DNA from: Pseudomonadota bacterium
GTDB taxonomy: Bacteria > Desulfobacterota > Desulfovibrionia > Desulfovibrionales > Desulfomicrobiaceae
Length of the DNA stretch: 64,000 nucleotides
Reading direction: 5' to 3'
Assembly (NCBI GenBank): GCA_018902545.1
Contig: JAHIQM010000016.1
Location: forward strand, 62,001 to 126,000
Shown: positions 37,482 to 46,524 of the stretch, one piece after another
How the letters are laid out: every line of letters starts with the position of its first letter
Position numbering within the stretch: position 1 is the first letter of the stretch
Program-made: the position numbers and the translations under genes
The notes under the pieces: model-generated
The model's database searches: none
What the model saw: the letters and a program-made list of their open reading frames with translations, nothing else
What the model was told of the DNA's origin: nothing

Positions 37482-40400
37482 ATGCCTCAGAAAGGACCAC
37501 ATATCTCCCTTGCCCCAGAACGCCTGGTCAAACGCGTCCTGGGCCTGCCCCTCGAAGAATTCCAGACCTGGCCCGAATATCTGCAGCAGCTGGCCCTTGA
37601 TCTGGCCGAAGAGCTGTTCATCATCCGCTACAACCCCTTCATCCCGGCCAAGGATGTGCGCCAGAGCGTCGATGCCCAGCTGCAGGCCGAGCGCGCGGCC
37701 CTCTCGCCCGAATACTATCGCGAGCTTTCCGGCTGTCTGGAGCGCTTCTGGCAGAGCTACGAGGCCGATCAGAAATTCAAGGCCGGGCTGATCTCGCGCC
37801 TGTCCTCCATAATGGACAAAGAGCAGATCGTCTCGGCCTCCAACAATCTCATCGAATGTTCCACAGACGCCACGGACCTGCGCATGGAGCTGCCGGCCCT
37901 GGTCGTCTTTCCTGAAAACACGACCCAGATCCAGGGCATCATCCGCCTGGCCAACGAGATGGGCTTCCCCATCGTGCCCCGTGGCGGCGGTTCCGGCCTG
38001 ACGGGCGGGGCCGTGCCCGCCAAGCCGCGCAGCGTGATCTTAAGCCTGAGCCGCTTCAAGGGAATCCTCGACATCGACGTTCAGGCCCGCACCATCACCG
38101 TGCAGTCCGGCGTGATCACCCTGACCGCCATCCAGGCCGCCGCGGCCAAGGGCCTGCTCTTTACCGTGGACCCGGCCTCCAAGGCGGCCTCGTCCATCGG
38201 CGGCAACGTCTCGGAGAACGCGGGCGGCCCCTTCGCCTTCGAGTACGGCACTACCCTCGACAACCTGCTGTCCTATAAAATGGTCCTGCCCACGGGCGAG
38301 CTGATCCAGGTCAACCGCGTAGGCCATCCCCGGCACAAGATAATGCCCGATGACACGGCGGTATTCGAGATCCTCGACGAGTTCGGCAACAGCCGCGAAG
38401 TCATCAAACTGCAGGGGGACGAGATCCGGGGCACGGCCCTGGGCAAGGACGTGACCAACAAATTCCTGGGCGGCCTGCCCGGGGTGCAAAAAGAGGGCGT
38501 GGACGGCATCATCACCGAGGCCACCTTCACCCTCTACCCGACCCTGCCGCATTCGCGGGTCATGTGCCTGGAATTCTACGGCAACTCCATGCGCAACGCC
38601 ATGTACGTCATCAAAGACATCGTGGCCCTGCGCGACGAGATCCGCAAGGAAGGCGACCTGGTCAAGCTCTCGGCCCTGGAAGAGTTCGGCATCAAGTACG
38701 TGCAGGCCATCGAGTACTCCAAGAAGTCGAACAAATTCGACGGTATTCCCATCTCGGTGCTCATCATCCAGCTCGACTCCACGGACGAGGACGCGGTCTT
38801 CGATGCCGTACGGCGCATCGTGGACATCAGCGGCAAGTACGACAACGTGGACAGTTTTGTGGCCGCGGACGCCCAGGAGGCGGAGGTCTTCTGGCACGAT
38901 CGCCACCAGCTCTCGGCCATCTCCAAGCGCACCAGCGGATTCAAACTCAACGAAGACATCGTCATCCCCCTGGAAGTCATCCCCGACTTCTCGGACTTTC
39001 TGGAGGAGCAGAACCTCTACTACCTGGCCATCGCCTATCGCGAGGCCCTGCAGCAGGTGCAGATACTGCCCGGCATCGAGGTCGACGACGAGTTCATCCG
39101 CATGGAGATGGACGTGGCCTCGTCCATCATCAAGGGCAAGACCTCCAAGGAGGACCTGCCCGAACAGGAGCTGGAGCTGCAGACCTCCTTCTTCTTCCAG
39201 CATTTGAAATCCAAGTATTCCAAGCTGCACGAGGAACTGACCAAGATCTTCGAGAACATGCAGAGCACCCGCGTGATCATCGCCAACCACATGCACGCGG
39301 GCGACGGCAACTGTCACGTCAACCTGCCGGTCAACTCCAACGACCCGCGCATGCTGGGCCTGGCCGAAGAGGCGGTGGAGAAGATCTTCCGCAAGGTACT
39401 TGAATTCAAGGGTCAAGTTTCGGGCGAGCACGGCATCGGCATCACCAAGATCGCCTTTCTGGCCGAGGAGAAGATCGCGGCCCTGCGGACCTACAAGAAG
39501 AAGGTTGATCCCAACAACATCTTCAACCCCGGAAAGCTGACCCAGCGCGACCTGGTGGTCGTGCCGTACACCTTCTCTTTTAATCGACTCATAAAAGACA
39601 TCAACAAGACGGCCCTCCCCGGCAAGGAGAGCCTCATCAACCTGCTCTTAAACGTGCAGACCTGCACCCGCTGCGGCAAGTGCAAGCAGGTCTGTCCCAT
39701 GTACCTGCCCCAGAAGGGCCTGCTCTTCCACCCGCGCAACAAGAACATCACCCTTGGCGCGCTGGTGGAGGCCATCTATTATTCGCAGCTGCAGAACGGC
39801 GAACCGGAGACCCGTCTGCTGGGCGAACTGCGCAAGATTCTGGAGCACTGCACGGCCTGCGGCAAATGTTACGCCGTCTGCCCGGTGAAGATCCGCACCC
39901 AGGACGTGACCCTGCAGATGCGCGCCTATCTGGAAGAAAAGGGCGCGGGCGGTCATCCCTTCAAGAACCGGGTGCTTAATCTGCTGAGCCAGGATCCCCA
40001 GACCACGCTGCCCCGAATGGCCAAGATCGCGGGCATCGGCCAGGAGCTTGGCAACCGCGCCGTGGGCCTCTTGCCGGCCAAATGGCGCGAACGCCTGGAC
40101 AGCCCGCTGCTGCGCGGCAAGGGTCCGAGCACAGAATTCAAAAACCTCAAGGAAGGGTTGAACCTTTCCAAGGGCAACATCATCACCGCCGAAAAGATCG
40201 GCAGCAAGCGCGCGGTGATCTATTTCCCGGGGTGCGGCGCGGGCCTCTTCTACCGCTCCATCGGCATGGCCAGCGTACGACTGCTCGTGGACGCGGGGGT
40301 AAGCGTGATCCTGCCGCCTGACCACCTCTGCTGCGGCTATCCGCTCCTGGCTTCGGGCTGCAAAGACCAATTCGAACGCATCGGGGCGGACAACCAGAAG

Positions 40401-41033
40401 GTCATGGAAGGACTTATCCGCCAGGCCGAGGCGGCGGGGTTTGTCATCAAGGCCGTGCTGACCTCCTGCGGCACCTGCCGCGAGGGGATCAAGGGCTACC
40501 GGCTCAAATCCCTGGAGACGCGGCAGGTGGAATTCATGGACGTCGTGCAGTTCATCATCCAGCAGGACAAGGACGGATTCGGCCAGGGGCCAAAACAGCT
40601 GCTCTACCATGCGGCCTGCCACCACGAATGGACCGGGGTACCCCCGCTCAAGGCCGGAGATATCTACGCCTCGGAACTGGGCAAGCTGGTCGGTGCCGAA
40701 GTAACTGTTTCACCCTTTTGCTGCGGAGAATCGGGCCTGGGCGCACTGACCTCACCCAAAATATACAACCGCCTGCGCATGCGCAAAAAAGAGCAGCTTT
40801 CAAGCGAACTCGCCGCCTACCCGGCCGACAATCCCGTGGTCGTCGGCTGCCCGTCCTGCAAGATCGGCATCAGCCGTACGCTCCTTGAGATGGGCGTTGA
40901 CCGAGAGGTTCTGCACACCCTGGAATTTCTGGCCAGGCTCAGGCACAAAGAGACCTGGCGCAAGGATTTCTACAAACAGCTGGCCGCGGCCTCGTCAGAA
41001 AACGGGGTGCAGACCTTAAGCCGGATCCCATGA
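37482..41033 (+). CDS. Large FAD-linked oxidoreductase with two [4Fe-4S] clusters and CCG domains (lactate/glycolate dehydrogenase-like)
   Basis: An 1183-aa protein joining parts normally made as separate subunits. Residues about 100-330 are an FAD PCMH-type domain with RGGGSGLTGG. Residues 330-680 are the FAD-oxidase C-terminal domain (HMHAGDGNCHVN, then GEHGIGI). Two ferredoxin motifs lie near 727 (CTRCGKCKQVCP) and 788 (CTACGKCYAVCP). Two cysteine-rich CCG modules follow (about 915-955 and 1042-1085, CCGYP and CCGESG), a layout shared with GlpC/GlcF/LldE. It resembles D-lactate dehydrogenases of sulfate reducers, but substrate and electron acceptor are not certain. The start is ATG at 37482. 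It overlaps ruvX by four bases. Confidence 0.9.
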   Translation: MPQKGPHISLAPERLVKRVLGLPLEEFQTWPEYLQQLALDLAEELFIIRYNPFIPAKDVRQSVDAQLQAERAALSPEYYRELSGCLERFWQSYEADQKFKAGLISRLSSIMDKEQIVSASNNLIECSTDATDLRMELPALVVFPENTTQIQGIIRLANEMGFPIVPRGGGSGLTGGAVPAKPRSVILSLSRFKGILDIDVQARTITVQSGVITLTAIQAAAAKGLLFTVDPASKAASSIGGNVSENAGGPFAFEYGTTLDNLLSYKMVLPTGELIQVNRVGHPRHKIMPDDTAVFEILDEFGNSREVIKLQGDEIRGTALGKDVTNKFLGGLPGVQKEGVDGIITEATFTLYPTLPHSRVMCLEFYGNSMRNAMYVIKDIVALRDEIRKEGDLVKLSALEEFGIKYVQAIEYSKKSNKFDGIPISVLIIQLDSTDEDAVFDAVRRIVDISGKYDNVDSFVAADAQEAEVFWHDRHQLSAISKRTSGFKLNEDIVIPLEVIPDFSDFLEEQNLYYLAIAYREALQQVQILPGIEVDDEFIRMEMDVASSIIKGKTSKEDLPEQELELQTSFFFQHLKSKYSKLHEELTKIFENMQSTRVIIANHMHAGDGNCHVNLPVNSNDPRMLGLAEEAVEKIFRKVLEFKGQVSGEHGIGITKIAFLAEEKIAALRTYKKKVDPNNIFNPGKLTQRDLVVVPYTFSFNRLIKDINKTALPGKESLINLLLNVQTCTRCGKCKQVCPMYLPQKGLLFHPRNKNITLGALVEAIYYSQLQNGEPETRLLGELRKILEHCTACGKCYAVCPVKIRTQDVTLQMRAYLEEKGAGGHPFKNRVLNLLSQDPQTTLPRMAKIAGIGQELGNRAVGLLPAKWRERLDSPLLRGKGPSTEFKNLKEGLNLSKGNIITAEKIGSKRAVIYFPGCGAGLFYRSIGMASVRLLVDAGVSVILPPDHLCCGYPLLASGCKDQFERIGADNQKVMEGLIRQAEAAGFVIKAVLTSCGTCREGIKGYRLKSLETRQVEFMDVVQFIIQQDKDGFGQGPKQLLYHAACHHEWTGVPPLKAGDIYASELGKLVGAEVTVSPFCCGESGLGALTSPKIYNRLRMRKKEQLSSELAAYPADNPVVVGCPSCKIGISRTLLEMGVDREVLHTLEFLARLRHKETWRKDFYKQLAAASSENGVQTLSRIP

Positions 41034-41431
41034 AGATCCTGGGCATTGATTACGGACAAAAAAGGATCGGATTGGCCATCGTCCAGGGAACCATGGCCTT
41101 CCCCTTCAAGACGCTGGAAAAGAGCACCCGCGACAAGCTCTTTACCGACCTCATGGCCATCATCGAGAGCGAAGGCGTGCAAGCCATTGTCCTGGGCCTG
41201 CCCCTGGACATGGAAGGGGCCGAAACCCTGACCACACGGCAAACCCTCAATTTCCGCGACAGCCTGGCCCGGCGCACCAGTCTGCCCATCCATCTGGTCA
41301 ACGAGGCCCTGACCTCTTTTGACGCCAGAGAGCGGCTGCGCGAGGCCGGGGTGCCACAGCACAGACACAAGGAGATGCTTGACCAGATGGCCGCGGTCTG
41401 CATCCTGGAAACCTATCTGAGGAATCAATGA
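41030..41431 (+). CDS. ruvX: Putative pre-16S rRNA nuclease / Holliday junction resolvase (YqgF)
   Basis: A 133-aa RNase-H-fold protein. MKILGIDYGQKRIGLAI contains the first catalytic aspartate (Asp7), IVLGLPLDMEG is the second motif, and LDQMAAVCILETYL carries the final aspartate. Related proteins process 16S rRNA ends. It overlaps both the upstream oxidoreductase and the downstream mltG by four bases. The ruvX-mltG pairing is common in bacteria. Confidence 0.9.
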   Translation: MKILGIDYGQKRIGLAIVQGTMAFPFKTLEKSTRDKLFTDLMAIIESEGVQAIVLGLPLDMEGAETLTTRQTLNFRDSLARRTSLPIHLVNEALTSFDARERLREAGVPQHRHKEMLDQMAAVCILETYLRNQ

Positions 41432-42468
41432 AACTCTGGCTCAAGCTTTTCCTGGCCGTAACGACGCTGCTGACGCTGGCGGCCGGGGCTGCCCTTTTCA
41501 TGGCGTGGCGCTTCGTTGAGACGCCCATGGACCTGTCCTCCAACAGCACCGTGGTCTTCAACGTCAAGTCGGGCGAAAACCTGCTCACCGTGTCCAAGCG
41601 CCTTGAAGAACAGGGTTTGGTCCGCTGGGGCGAGGGGTTCCGCACCTACGGCCGCTATCGCAAGGCCGCCCTGCAGGCCGGGGAGTTCGAACTCTCGGCG
41701 TCCATGTCGCCCAGGCGAGTGCTTGAGGTGCTGGCCTTTGGCCGCCCCATCCTGCACCGCCTGCATTTCGCCGAAGGCCTGACCATACGCGAGGTAGCCC
41801 TGGCCGTGAACGCCACCGGGCTGACCACCGCCGAAAAATTCCTCGCCGCCTGCAACGACCGCGACTTTCTGCTGTCCCGCGGCATAAACGCCACCAATGC
41901 CGAAGGCTACCTGTTCCCCGAGACCTACTTTTTCCCGCGCTCCCCAGGTCAGGACCCCTATCCCATCCTGGGGGCCCTGCTGGACCGTTTCAGGGCCACC
42001 GTGGCGGACCTGCCTCAATCCGCTGACGCCAAGGAGCTGCATCGTCTGGTCATCCTGGCCTCGCTGGTGGAGAAGGAGACGGCCGTTCCGTCCGAACGCG
42101 GGACGGTGGCCGGTGTATACACCAATCGTATGCGCGTCGGCATGCTTCTGCAGTGCGACCCGACCATCATTTATGGCCTGGGCGAGAACTTCGACGGCAA
42201 CCTGCGCCGCTCGCACCTGAGGGATCCGGCCAACCTCTACAACACGTATGTCCACCCCGGCCTGCCCCCCGGACCCATCTGCTCACCCGGCGCGGCGGCA
42301 CTGCGGGCGGCCGCAAACCCCGAAAAGCACGACCTGTACTATTTCGTGTCCAGAAATGACGGCTCTCACCACTTCAGCCGCACCCTGCGCGAACACAACA
42401 ACGCGGTCATCAAGTACCAGCGAGGTGGACGCCCCTTCCCCGAGTCGCGTACTTCGACGCAGGACTGA
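41428..42468 (+). CDS. mltG: Endolytic murein transglycosylase
   Basis: A 346-aa membrane-anchored enzyme that cuts nascent peptidoglycan strands. A single N-terminal membrane helix spans residues 7-28. NVKSGENLLTVSKRL is the LysM-like start. AEGYLFPETYFFP and ASLVEKETAVPSERG are YceG signatures, the catalytic glutamate being Glu215. PGLPPGPICSPG near residue 280 is also conserved. The start overlaps ruvX (ATGA). A hairpin follows directly after the stop. Confidence 0.94.
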   Translation: MKLWLKLFLAVTTLLTLAAGAALFMAWRFVETPMDLSSNSTVVFNVKSGENLLTVSKRLEEQGLVRWGEGFRTYGRYRKAALQAGEFELSASMSPRRVLEVLAFGRPILHRLHFAEGLTIREVALAVNATGLTTAEKFLAACNDRDFLLSRGINATNAEGYLFPETYFFPRSPGQDPYPILGALLDRFRATVADLPQSADAKELHRLVILASLVEKETAVPSERGTVAGVYTNRMRVGMLLQCDPTIIYGLGENFDGNLRRSHLRDPANLYNTYVHPGLPPGPICSPGAAALRAAANPEKHDLYYFVSRNDGSHHFSRTLREHNNAVIKYQRGGRPFPESRTSTQD

Positions 42469-42471
42469 ACC

Positions 42472-42505
42472 GGACGGATCTCGGGCAATGCCCCGAAATC
42501 CGTCC
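42472..42505 (+). other. Hairpin directly after mltG
   Basis: GGACGGAT and ATCCGTCC pair on the outside and TCGGG/CCCGA inside, with a short loop, three bases after the stop codon. There is no T tract, so it probably protects the 3' end of the mltG transcript or is a relic repeat. Confidence 0.6.
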
Positions 42506-42534
42506 ATCTCCGCGGACAGGAATACTGACGCGCC

Positions 42535-42602
42535 CCCCTTTCTGCCTGTCGAATAAGGCTGCACGCGCACGCCCCTTTCTGCCTGTCGAAAAAGGCTGCA
42601 CG
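42535..42602 (+). repeat. Short tandem direct repeat (two units, 37-base period)
   Basis: The 31-base unit starting CCCCTTTCTGCCTGTCGAA and ending AAGGCTGCACG occurs at 42535 and 42572, with one base difference. It lies in non-coding DNA. Confidence 0.8.
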
Positions 42603-42692
42603 GCAAGGCCGTTCTTAAATCTCCCCCTGCCAAGGAGGAGTACCCGGAGGGGGAAGGGGTTTTCCCTTGACTAGGTCTACCCGCTCACTGAA

Positions 42693-42723
42693 ATCCCTGC
42701 CGCACGCGGCGGGGATTTTTTTT
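42693..42723 (+). terminator. Rho-independent terminator of the ruvX-mltG transcript
   Basis: ATCCCTGCCGC pairs with GCGGCGGGGAT (one wobble), followed by eight T residues at 42716-42723. Confidence 0.88.
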
Positions 42724-42791
42724 GACACCGTCAAAGATAATCGATTTTTACTTCCAAAATTCCCGCTTCAATTATGCTCAGTAATCATTTA

Positions 42792-42844
42792 TATAATCCG
42801 CCGCACACTTGAATACTTATTATTAACCGTGCGGCGGCTTTTTT
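42792..42844 (+). terminator. TATAAT box abutting a second terminator-like hairpin
   Basis: A perfect TATAAT at 42792-42797 is followed at once by CCGCCGCAC (42798-42806), which pairs with GTGCGGCGG (42829-42837) over a 22-base AT-rich loop, then six T residues. The -35 region is poor (TTCAAT/CAATTA). It could be a stand-alone tiny transcript or a second terminator. The promoter reading is uncertain. Confidence 0.6.
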
Positions 42845-42940
42845 AATCACTATTGGTACTTACTCCCCGCTCATGTGAAAACCCAGCCGGGATGTTCCCG
42901 GCGGGACGGAATATCGCTTCATCATCCAAGGAGGTTCTTT

Positions 42941-44485
42941 GTGAAAAAACTGCTCTTTTTCGCACTGGCATTCGTTTTTCTGGCCACGGCCGCCCAGGGC
43001 AAAACGCTCAAGATGGCCCTCGACGCCGACCCCGAATCCATGGACCCGCATGTCCAGCTTTCCGGCGGCATGCTGCAGTACACCCACCTGTGTTTCGATC
43101 CGCTGATCCGCTGGACCAAGGACATGAAGTTCGAGCCGCGCCTGGCCTCCAAGTGGGAGCGCATCGACCCCCTGACCGTGCGTTTTTATCTGCGCGAGGG
43201 CGTCAAGTTCCATTCCGGCAACACCTTCACCGCCGCCGATGTGGCCTGGACCATGGACCGCCTGAAGAAGAGCGAAGACTTCAAGGGCCTGTTCACATCA
43301 TTCGCCGAACCCAAGATCATCGATGACTACACCATCGACATCATCACCACCGAGCCCTACCCGCTGGTGGAGGCCATGGCCACCTACATCTTTCCCCTTG
43401 ATTCCAAGTTCTACACCGGCGCCGACGACAAGGGCCTGCCCAAAGACGCCATCGTCAAAACTGACTACTCTTTCGCCAACCAGAATCAGTCCGGCACCGG
43501 CCCCTTCTACGTCGAATCCCGTGAACAGGGCGTAAAGATGGTCTACAAGCGTTTCGCCGACTACTGGGACAAGGACAGCAAGGGCAACGTCAGTGAGATC
43601 ATCCTGACCCCCATCAAGGAAAACGCGACCCGCACCGCAGCCCTCTTGTCCAGCGGCGTCGACTTCATCGCTCCGGTTCCGCCCCAGGACATGGATCGCC
43701 TGGGCACCAACAAAGACCTGAATCTGGTAACCATGGCCGGAAGCCGCGTCATCACCTTCCAGCTCAACCAGAAGAGAAAGCCTGAATTCGCCGACCTCAA
43801 AGTCCGCCAGGCCGTCATCGCGGCCGTCGACAACGCCGGCATCGTAGCCAAGCTGATGAAGGGCACCGCCACCGCCGCCCAGCAGCAGGCTCCTGAAGGG
43901 TTCGACGGCTACGTGGCTGATCTCGCGCCCCGCTTCGATCTGGAAAAGGCCAAGCAGCTGATGAAGGAAGCCGGTTACGAGAACGGCTTCGAAGCGACCA
44001 TGATCGCCCCCAACAACCGCTACGTGAACGACGAAAAGATCGCTGAAGCCGTCGTCTCCATGCTCTCCAAGATCGGCATCAAGGTCAGCCTCAAGACCAT
44101 GCCCAAGGCCCAGTACTGGGACGAGTTCGACGCCCAGGTGGCCGACATCCAGATGATCGGCTGGCATCCGGACACCGAGGACTCCGCCAACTACTCCGAA
44201 TACCTGCTCATGTGTCCCAACAAGGACACCGGCAAGGGCCAGTACAACAGCGGCAACTACTGTAACGCCAAACTCGACGAACTGGTCAACCAGGCCAACG
44301 TCGAAACCGACAAGGCCAAGCGGATCGCCCTCTTGCAGGAAGTCGAGAGAATTGCCTACGATGACGCCGCCTACGTGCCCCTGCACTGGCAGAACCTGTC
44401 CTGGGCAGCCAAGAAGAACGTGGACCTCGAACCCGTGGTCAACATCATGGACTTCCCGTACCTCGGCGACCTGGTCGTGGAATAA
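42941..44485 (+). CDS. dppA: Periplasmic peptide-binding protein of ABC transporter (DppA/OppA type)
   Basis: A 514-aa secreted binding protein of the SBP_bac_5 family, predicted to capture di- or oligopeptides. The signal peptide (residues 1-20) ends TAAQG/KTLK. MALDADPESMDPHVQLSGG and YTHLCFDPLIRW form the family's N-terminal lobe. REGVKFHSGNTFTAADVAWTM is the signature region, and GTGPFYV and VRQAVIAAVD follow. The start is GTG at 42941, preceded by AAGGAGG. An attenuator-like hairpin follows, consistent with higher expression than the permeases. Nickel or heme could be alternative ligands for this family. Confidence 0.92.
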   Translation: MKKLLFFALAFVFLATAAQGKTLKMALDADPESMDPHVQLSGGMLQYTHLCFDPLIRWTKDMKFEPRLASKWERIDPLTVRFYLREGVKFHSGNTFTAADVAWTMDRLKKSEDFKGLFTSFAEPKIIDDYTIDIITTEPYPLVEAMATYIFPLDSKFYTGADDKGLPKDAIVKTDYSFANQNQSGTGPFYVESREQGVKMVYKRFADYWDKDSKGNVSEIILTPIKENATRTAALLSSGVDFIAPVPPQDMDRLGTNKDLNLVTMAGSRVITFQLNQKRKPEFADLKVRQAVIAAVDNAGIVAKLMKGTATAAQQQAPEGFDGYVADLAPRFDLEKAKQLMKEAGYENGFEATMIAPNNRYVNDEKIAEAVVSMLSKIGIKVSLKTMPKAQYWDEFDAQVADIQMIGWHPDTEDSANYSEYLLMCPNKDTGKGQYNSGNYCNAKLDELVNQANVETDKAKRIALLQEVERIAYDDAAYVPLHWQNLSWAAKKNVDLEPVVNIMDFPYLGDLVVE

Positions 44486-44528
44486 CCCGTTTTGACGACT
44501 TGATCCATTTGCCAAGACTGTGTACGCG

Positions 44529-44559
44529 GGGCAGGCTTTTCACGAAGCCTGCCCTTTTT
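44529..44559 (+). terminator. Attenuator-type terminator between dppA and dppB
   Basis: GGGCAGGC pairs with GCCTGCCC around a ten-base loop and is followed by five T residues, 43 bases after the dppA stop. It probably lets only part of the transcription continue into the permease genes. Confidence 0.85.
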
Positions 44560-44626
44560 CGAACAAACACCCCCGTCCCTGCGGTCCCATGCCCCTTTGG
44601 TCGCCGGAACGGCTACGGATTCAGCC

Positions 44627-45604
44627 ATGTTTGCATTCATTGTCCGACGTGTCCTGCAGGCCATCATCGTCATGCTCATCATCAGTTTCATCGGTTTCGC
44701 CCTCAAGCAGAACGTGGGCGACCCGGTGCGCGAACTGACCGGAGTTTCGGTTTCCGCCGCCGAGCGTGAATCCATCCGCGAAAAACTTGGCCTCAATGAC
44801 CCCTTCCTGATCCAGTACGGCCGCTTCCTCAAAGGCGCTGTGCTGGAAGGAAACATCGGCCAGTCCTTCTTCTACAAGAAGCCGGCCATGGAGGTCATCC
44901 TCAGCAAGGCCCCGGCCACCATCGAACTGGTGCTGTGCTGCTCGTTCCTCATCGTCGTCCTGTCCATACCCATGGGCATCTACAGCGCCATCTACCCCAA
45001 GCGACTGCTCTCAAGGCTGATCATGGGCCTGAGCACCATCGGCGTGTCCGTACCAATTTTTCTCATCGCCATCCTGCTCATCTATATCTTCGCCATCGAA
45101 CTGAACTGGTTGCCGTCTTACGGACGCGGAGAAACCGTGAACGTCTGGGGCTGGGAGTCGGGACTTTTGACCCTGGACGGTCTGCGGCACCTCATCCTGC
45201 CGACCACGGCCTTGACCGCGCTCATGCTGCCACTCTTCGTGCGCCTGATCCGCTCCGAGATGATGGAGGTGCTGCAGACCGAGTACGTCAAATTCGCCTG
45301 GGCCAAGGGCTTGCCGCGCGTGCGCATCTGGTTCGTGCACGCCTTCAAGAACACGCTGCTGCCTGTCATCACCGTGGGCGGCGTGCAGATCGGGACCATG
45401 ATCGCCTTCACCATCCTGACCGAGACCGTGTTCCAGTGGGGGGGGCTGGGCTTTTTGTTCCTCGAAGCCGTGGAACGCGCCGACACCTCGCTGCTGGTCG
45501 CCTACCTGATCTTTGTCGGCATCATCTTCGTGGTGGTGAACACCGTCGTTGACATCATCTATGGCCTGGTCAATCCCATGGTCCGCATCACAGGAAGGAA
45601 ATAA
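44627..45604 (+). CDS. dppB: Peptide ABC transporter permease (DppB type)
   Basis: A 325-aa inner-membrane permease with six helices. MFAFIVRRVLQAIIVMLIISF is the typical first helix, GLNDPFLIQYGRFLKGAV the family loop, and LPLFVRLIRSEMMEVLQTEYVKFAWAKGL the EAA-type coupling loop. The start is ATG at 44627; a TTG 30 bases earlier would add ten residues with no family support. The stop overlaps dppC (TAATG). Confidence 0.92.
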   Translation: MFAFIVRRVLQAIIVMLIISFIGFALKQNVGDPVRELTGVSVSAAERESIREKLGLNDPFLIQYGRFLKGAVLEGNIGQSFFYKKPAMEVILSKAPATIELVLCCSFLIVVLSIPMGIYSAIYPKRLLSRLIMGLSTIGVSVPIFLIAILLIYIFAIELNWLPSYGRGETVNVWGWESGLLTLDGLRHLILPTTALTALMLPLFVRLIRSEMMEVLQTEYVKFAWAKGLPRVRIWFVHAFKNTLLPVITVGGVQIGTMIAFTILTETVFQWGGLGFLFLEAVERADTSLLVAYLIFVGIIFVVVNTVVDIIYGLVNPMVRITGRK

Positions 45605-46521
45605 TGAGACTCTGGAAGCGATTCCGCAGCTCGTACTTTTTGTACAGTTTTCTGCATGACCCCGTGGCCATGGGCAGCTTCGCAATTCTGGCCTTCCTGA
45701 CCCTGGCCGCCTTCGGCGCGCCGGTCATCGCGCCGCACAATCCTTACGACACCACGACCATCAACATCATGGACTCGGAAATCCCGCCCGTGTGGATGGA
45801 AGGGGGCGAGCAGAATTTCACTCTGGGTACCGACGCCCAGGGCCGCGACATGCTCAGCACCATGCTCTACGGCATGCGCATCTCGCTGATCATCGGCGTG
45901 GGGGCGACCCTCATGCAGGCTGTCATCGGCATCGTGCTGGGTCTTCTGGCCGGATACAAGGGGGGCAGGGTCGACAGCTTCCTGATGCGCATGGCCGACG
46001 TGCAACTCAGCTTCTCCACCCTCATGGTGGCCATCTTTCTCTCCGCCATCTTCCAGGCCATTTTCGGGGTGGCGGCCTTCGAGCGTCTGGCCGTGCCCTT
46101 CCTGGTGCTGGTGATCGGCATCGCCGAATGGCCGCAGTACGCCCGCACCGTGCGCGCCTCGGTCCTGGCGGAGAAGAAGAAGGAGTACGTCGAGGCGGCC
46201 CGCGTCATGGGCCTGCCCGCCGCGCGCATCATGTGGCGGCACATCCTGCCCAACTCCATGTCGCCCATCCTGGTCCTGTCCACGGTGCAGGTGGCCCACG
46301 CCATCATGAGCGAGGCGGCCCTGTCCTTCCTGGGGCTGGGCATGCCCATCACCAAGCCGTCGCTCGGGTCGCTGATCAACTCCGGGTTCGACTACATCTT
46401 CAGCGGTTCGTGGTGGATCACCATGTTTCCCGGAATCCTGCTGGTGCTGCTCATTTTGGTCATCAACCTGCTCGGCGACTGGGTGCAGGACGTTCTCAAC
46501 CCCAAACTGTACAAAGGATGA
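45604..46521 (+). CDS. dppC: Peptide ABC transporter permease (DppC type)
   Basis: A 305-aa inner-membrane permease. LGTDAQGRDMLSTMLYGMRISLIIG is diagnostic for DppC/OppC, and VEAARVMGLPAARIMWRHILPNSM is the EAA loop. It starts one base inside dppB and forms the channel with it. dppD follows after three bases. Confidence 0.93.
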   Translation: MRLWKRFRSSYFLYSFLHDPVAMGSFAILAFLTLAAFGAPVIAPHNPYDTTTINIMDSEIPPVWMEGGEQNFTLGTDAQGRDMLSTMLYGMRISLIIGVGATLMQAVIGIVLGLLAGYKGGRVDSFLMRMADVQLSFSTLMVAIFLSAIFQAIFGVAAFERLAVPFLVLVIGIAEWPQYARTVRASVLAEKKKEYVEAARVMGLPAARIMWRHILPNSMSPILVLSTVQVAHAIMSEAALSFLGLGMPITKPSLGSLINSGFDYIFSGSWWITMFPGILLVLLILVINLLGDWVQDVLNPKLYKG

Positions 46522-46524
46522 CCA

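Larger units (their letters stand above)
42469..42940 (+). promoter_or_regulatory. Non-coding region between mltG and dppA
   Basis: 472 bases with no gene. It holds, in order, a hairpin, a tandem repeat, a terminator, an AT-rich stretch with TTGACA at 42722-42727 and TATAAT at 42792, a second hairpin with T tract, and a 17-base perfect dyad GCCGGGA-TGT-TCCCGGC at 42886-42902. The dyad lies 38 bases before the dppA start. The dppA promoter should be downstream of the second terminator, or terminators act as attenuators in its leader. Confidence 0.55.
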
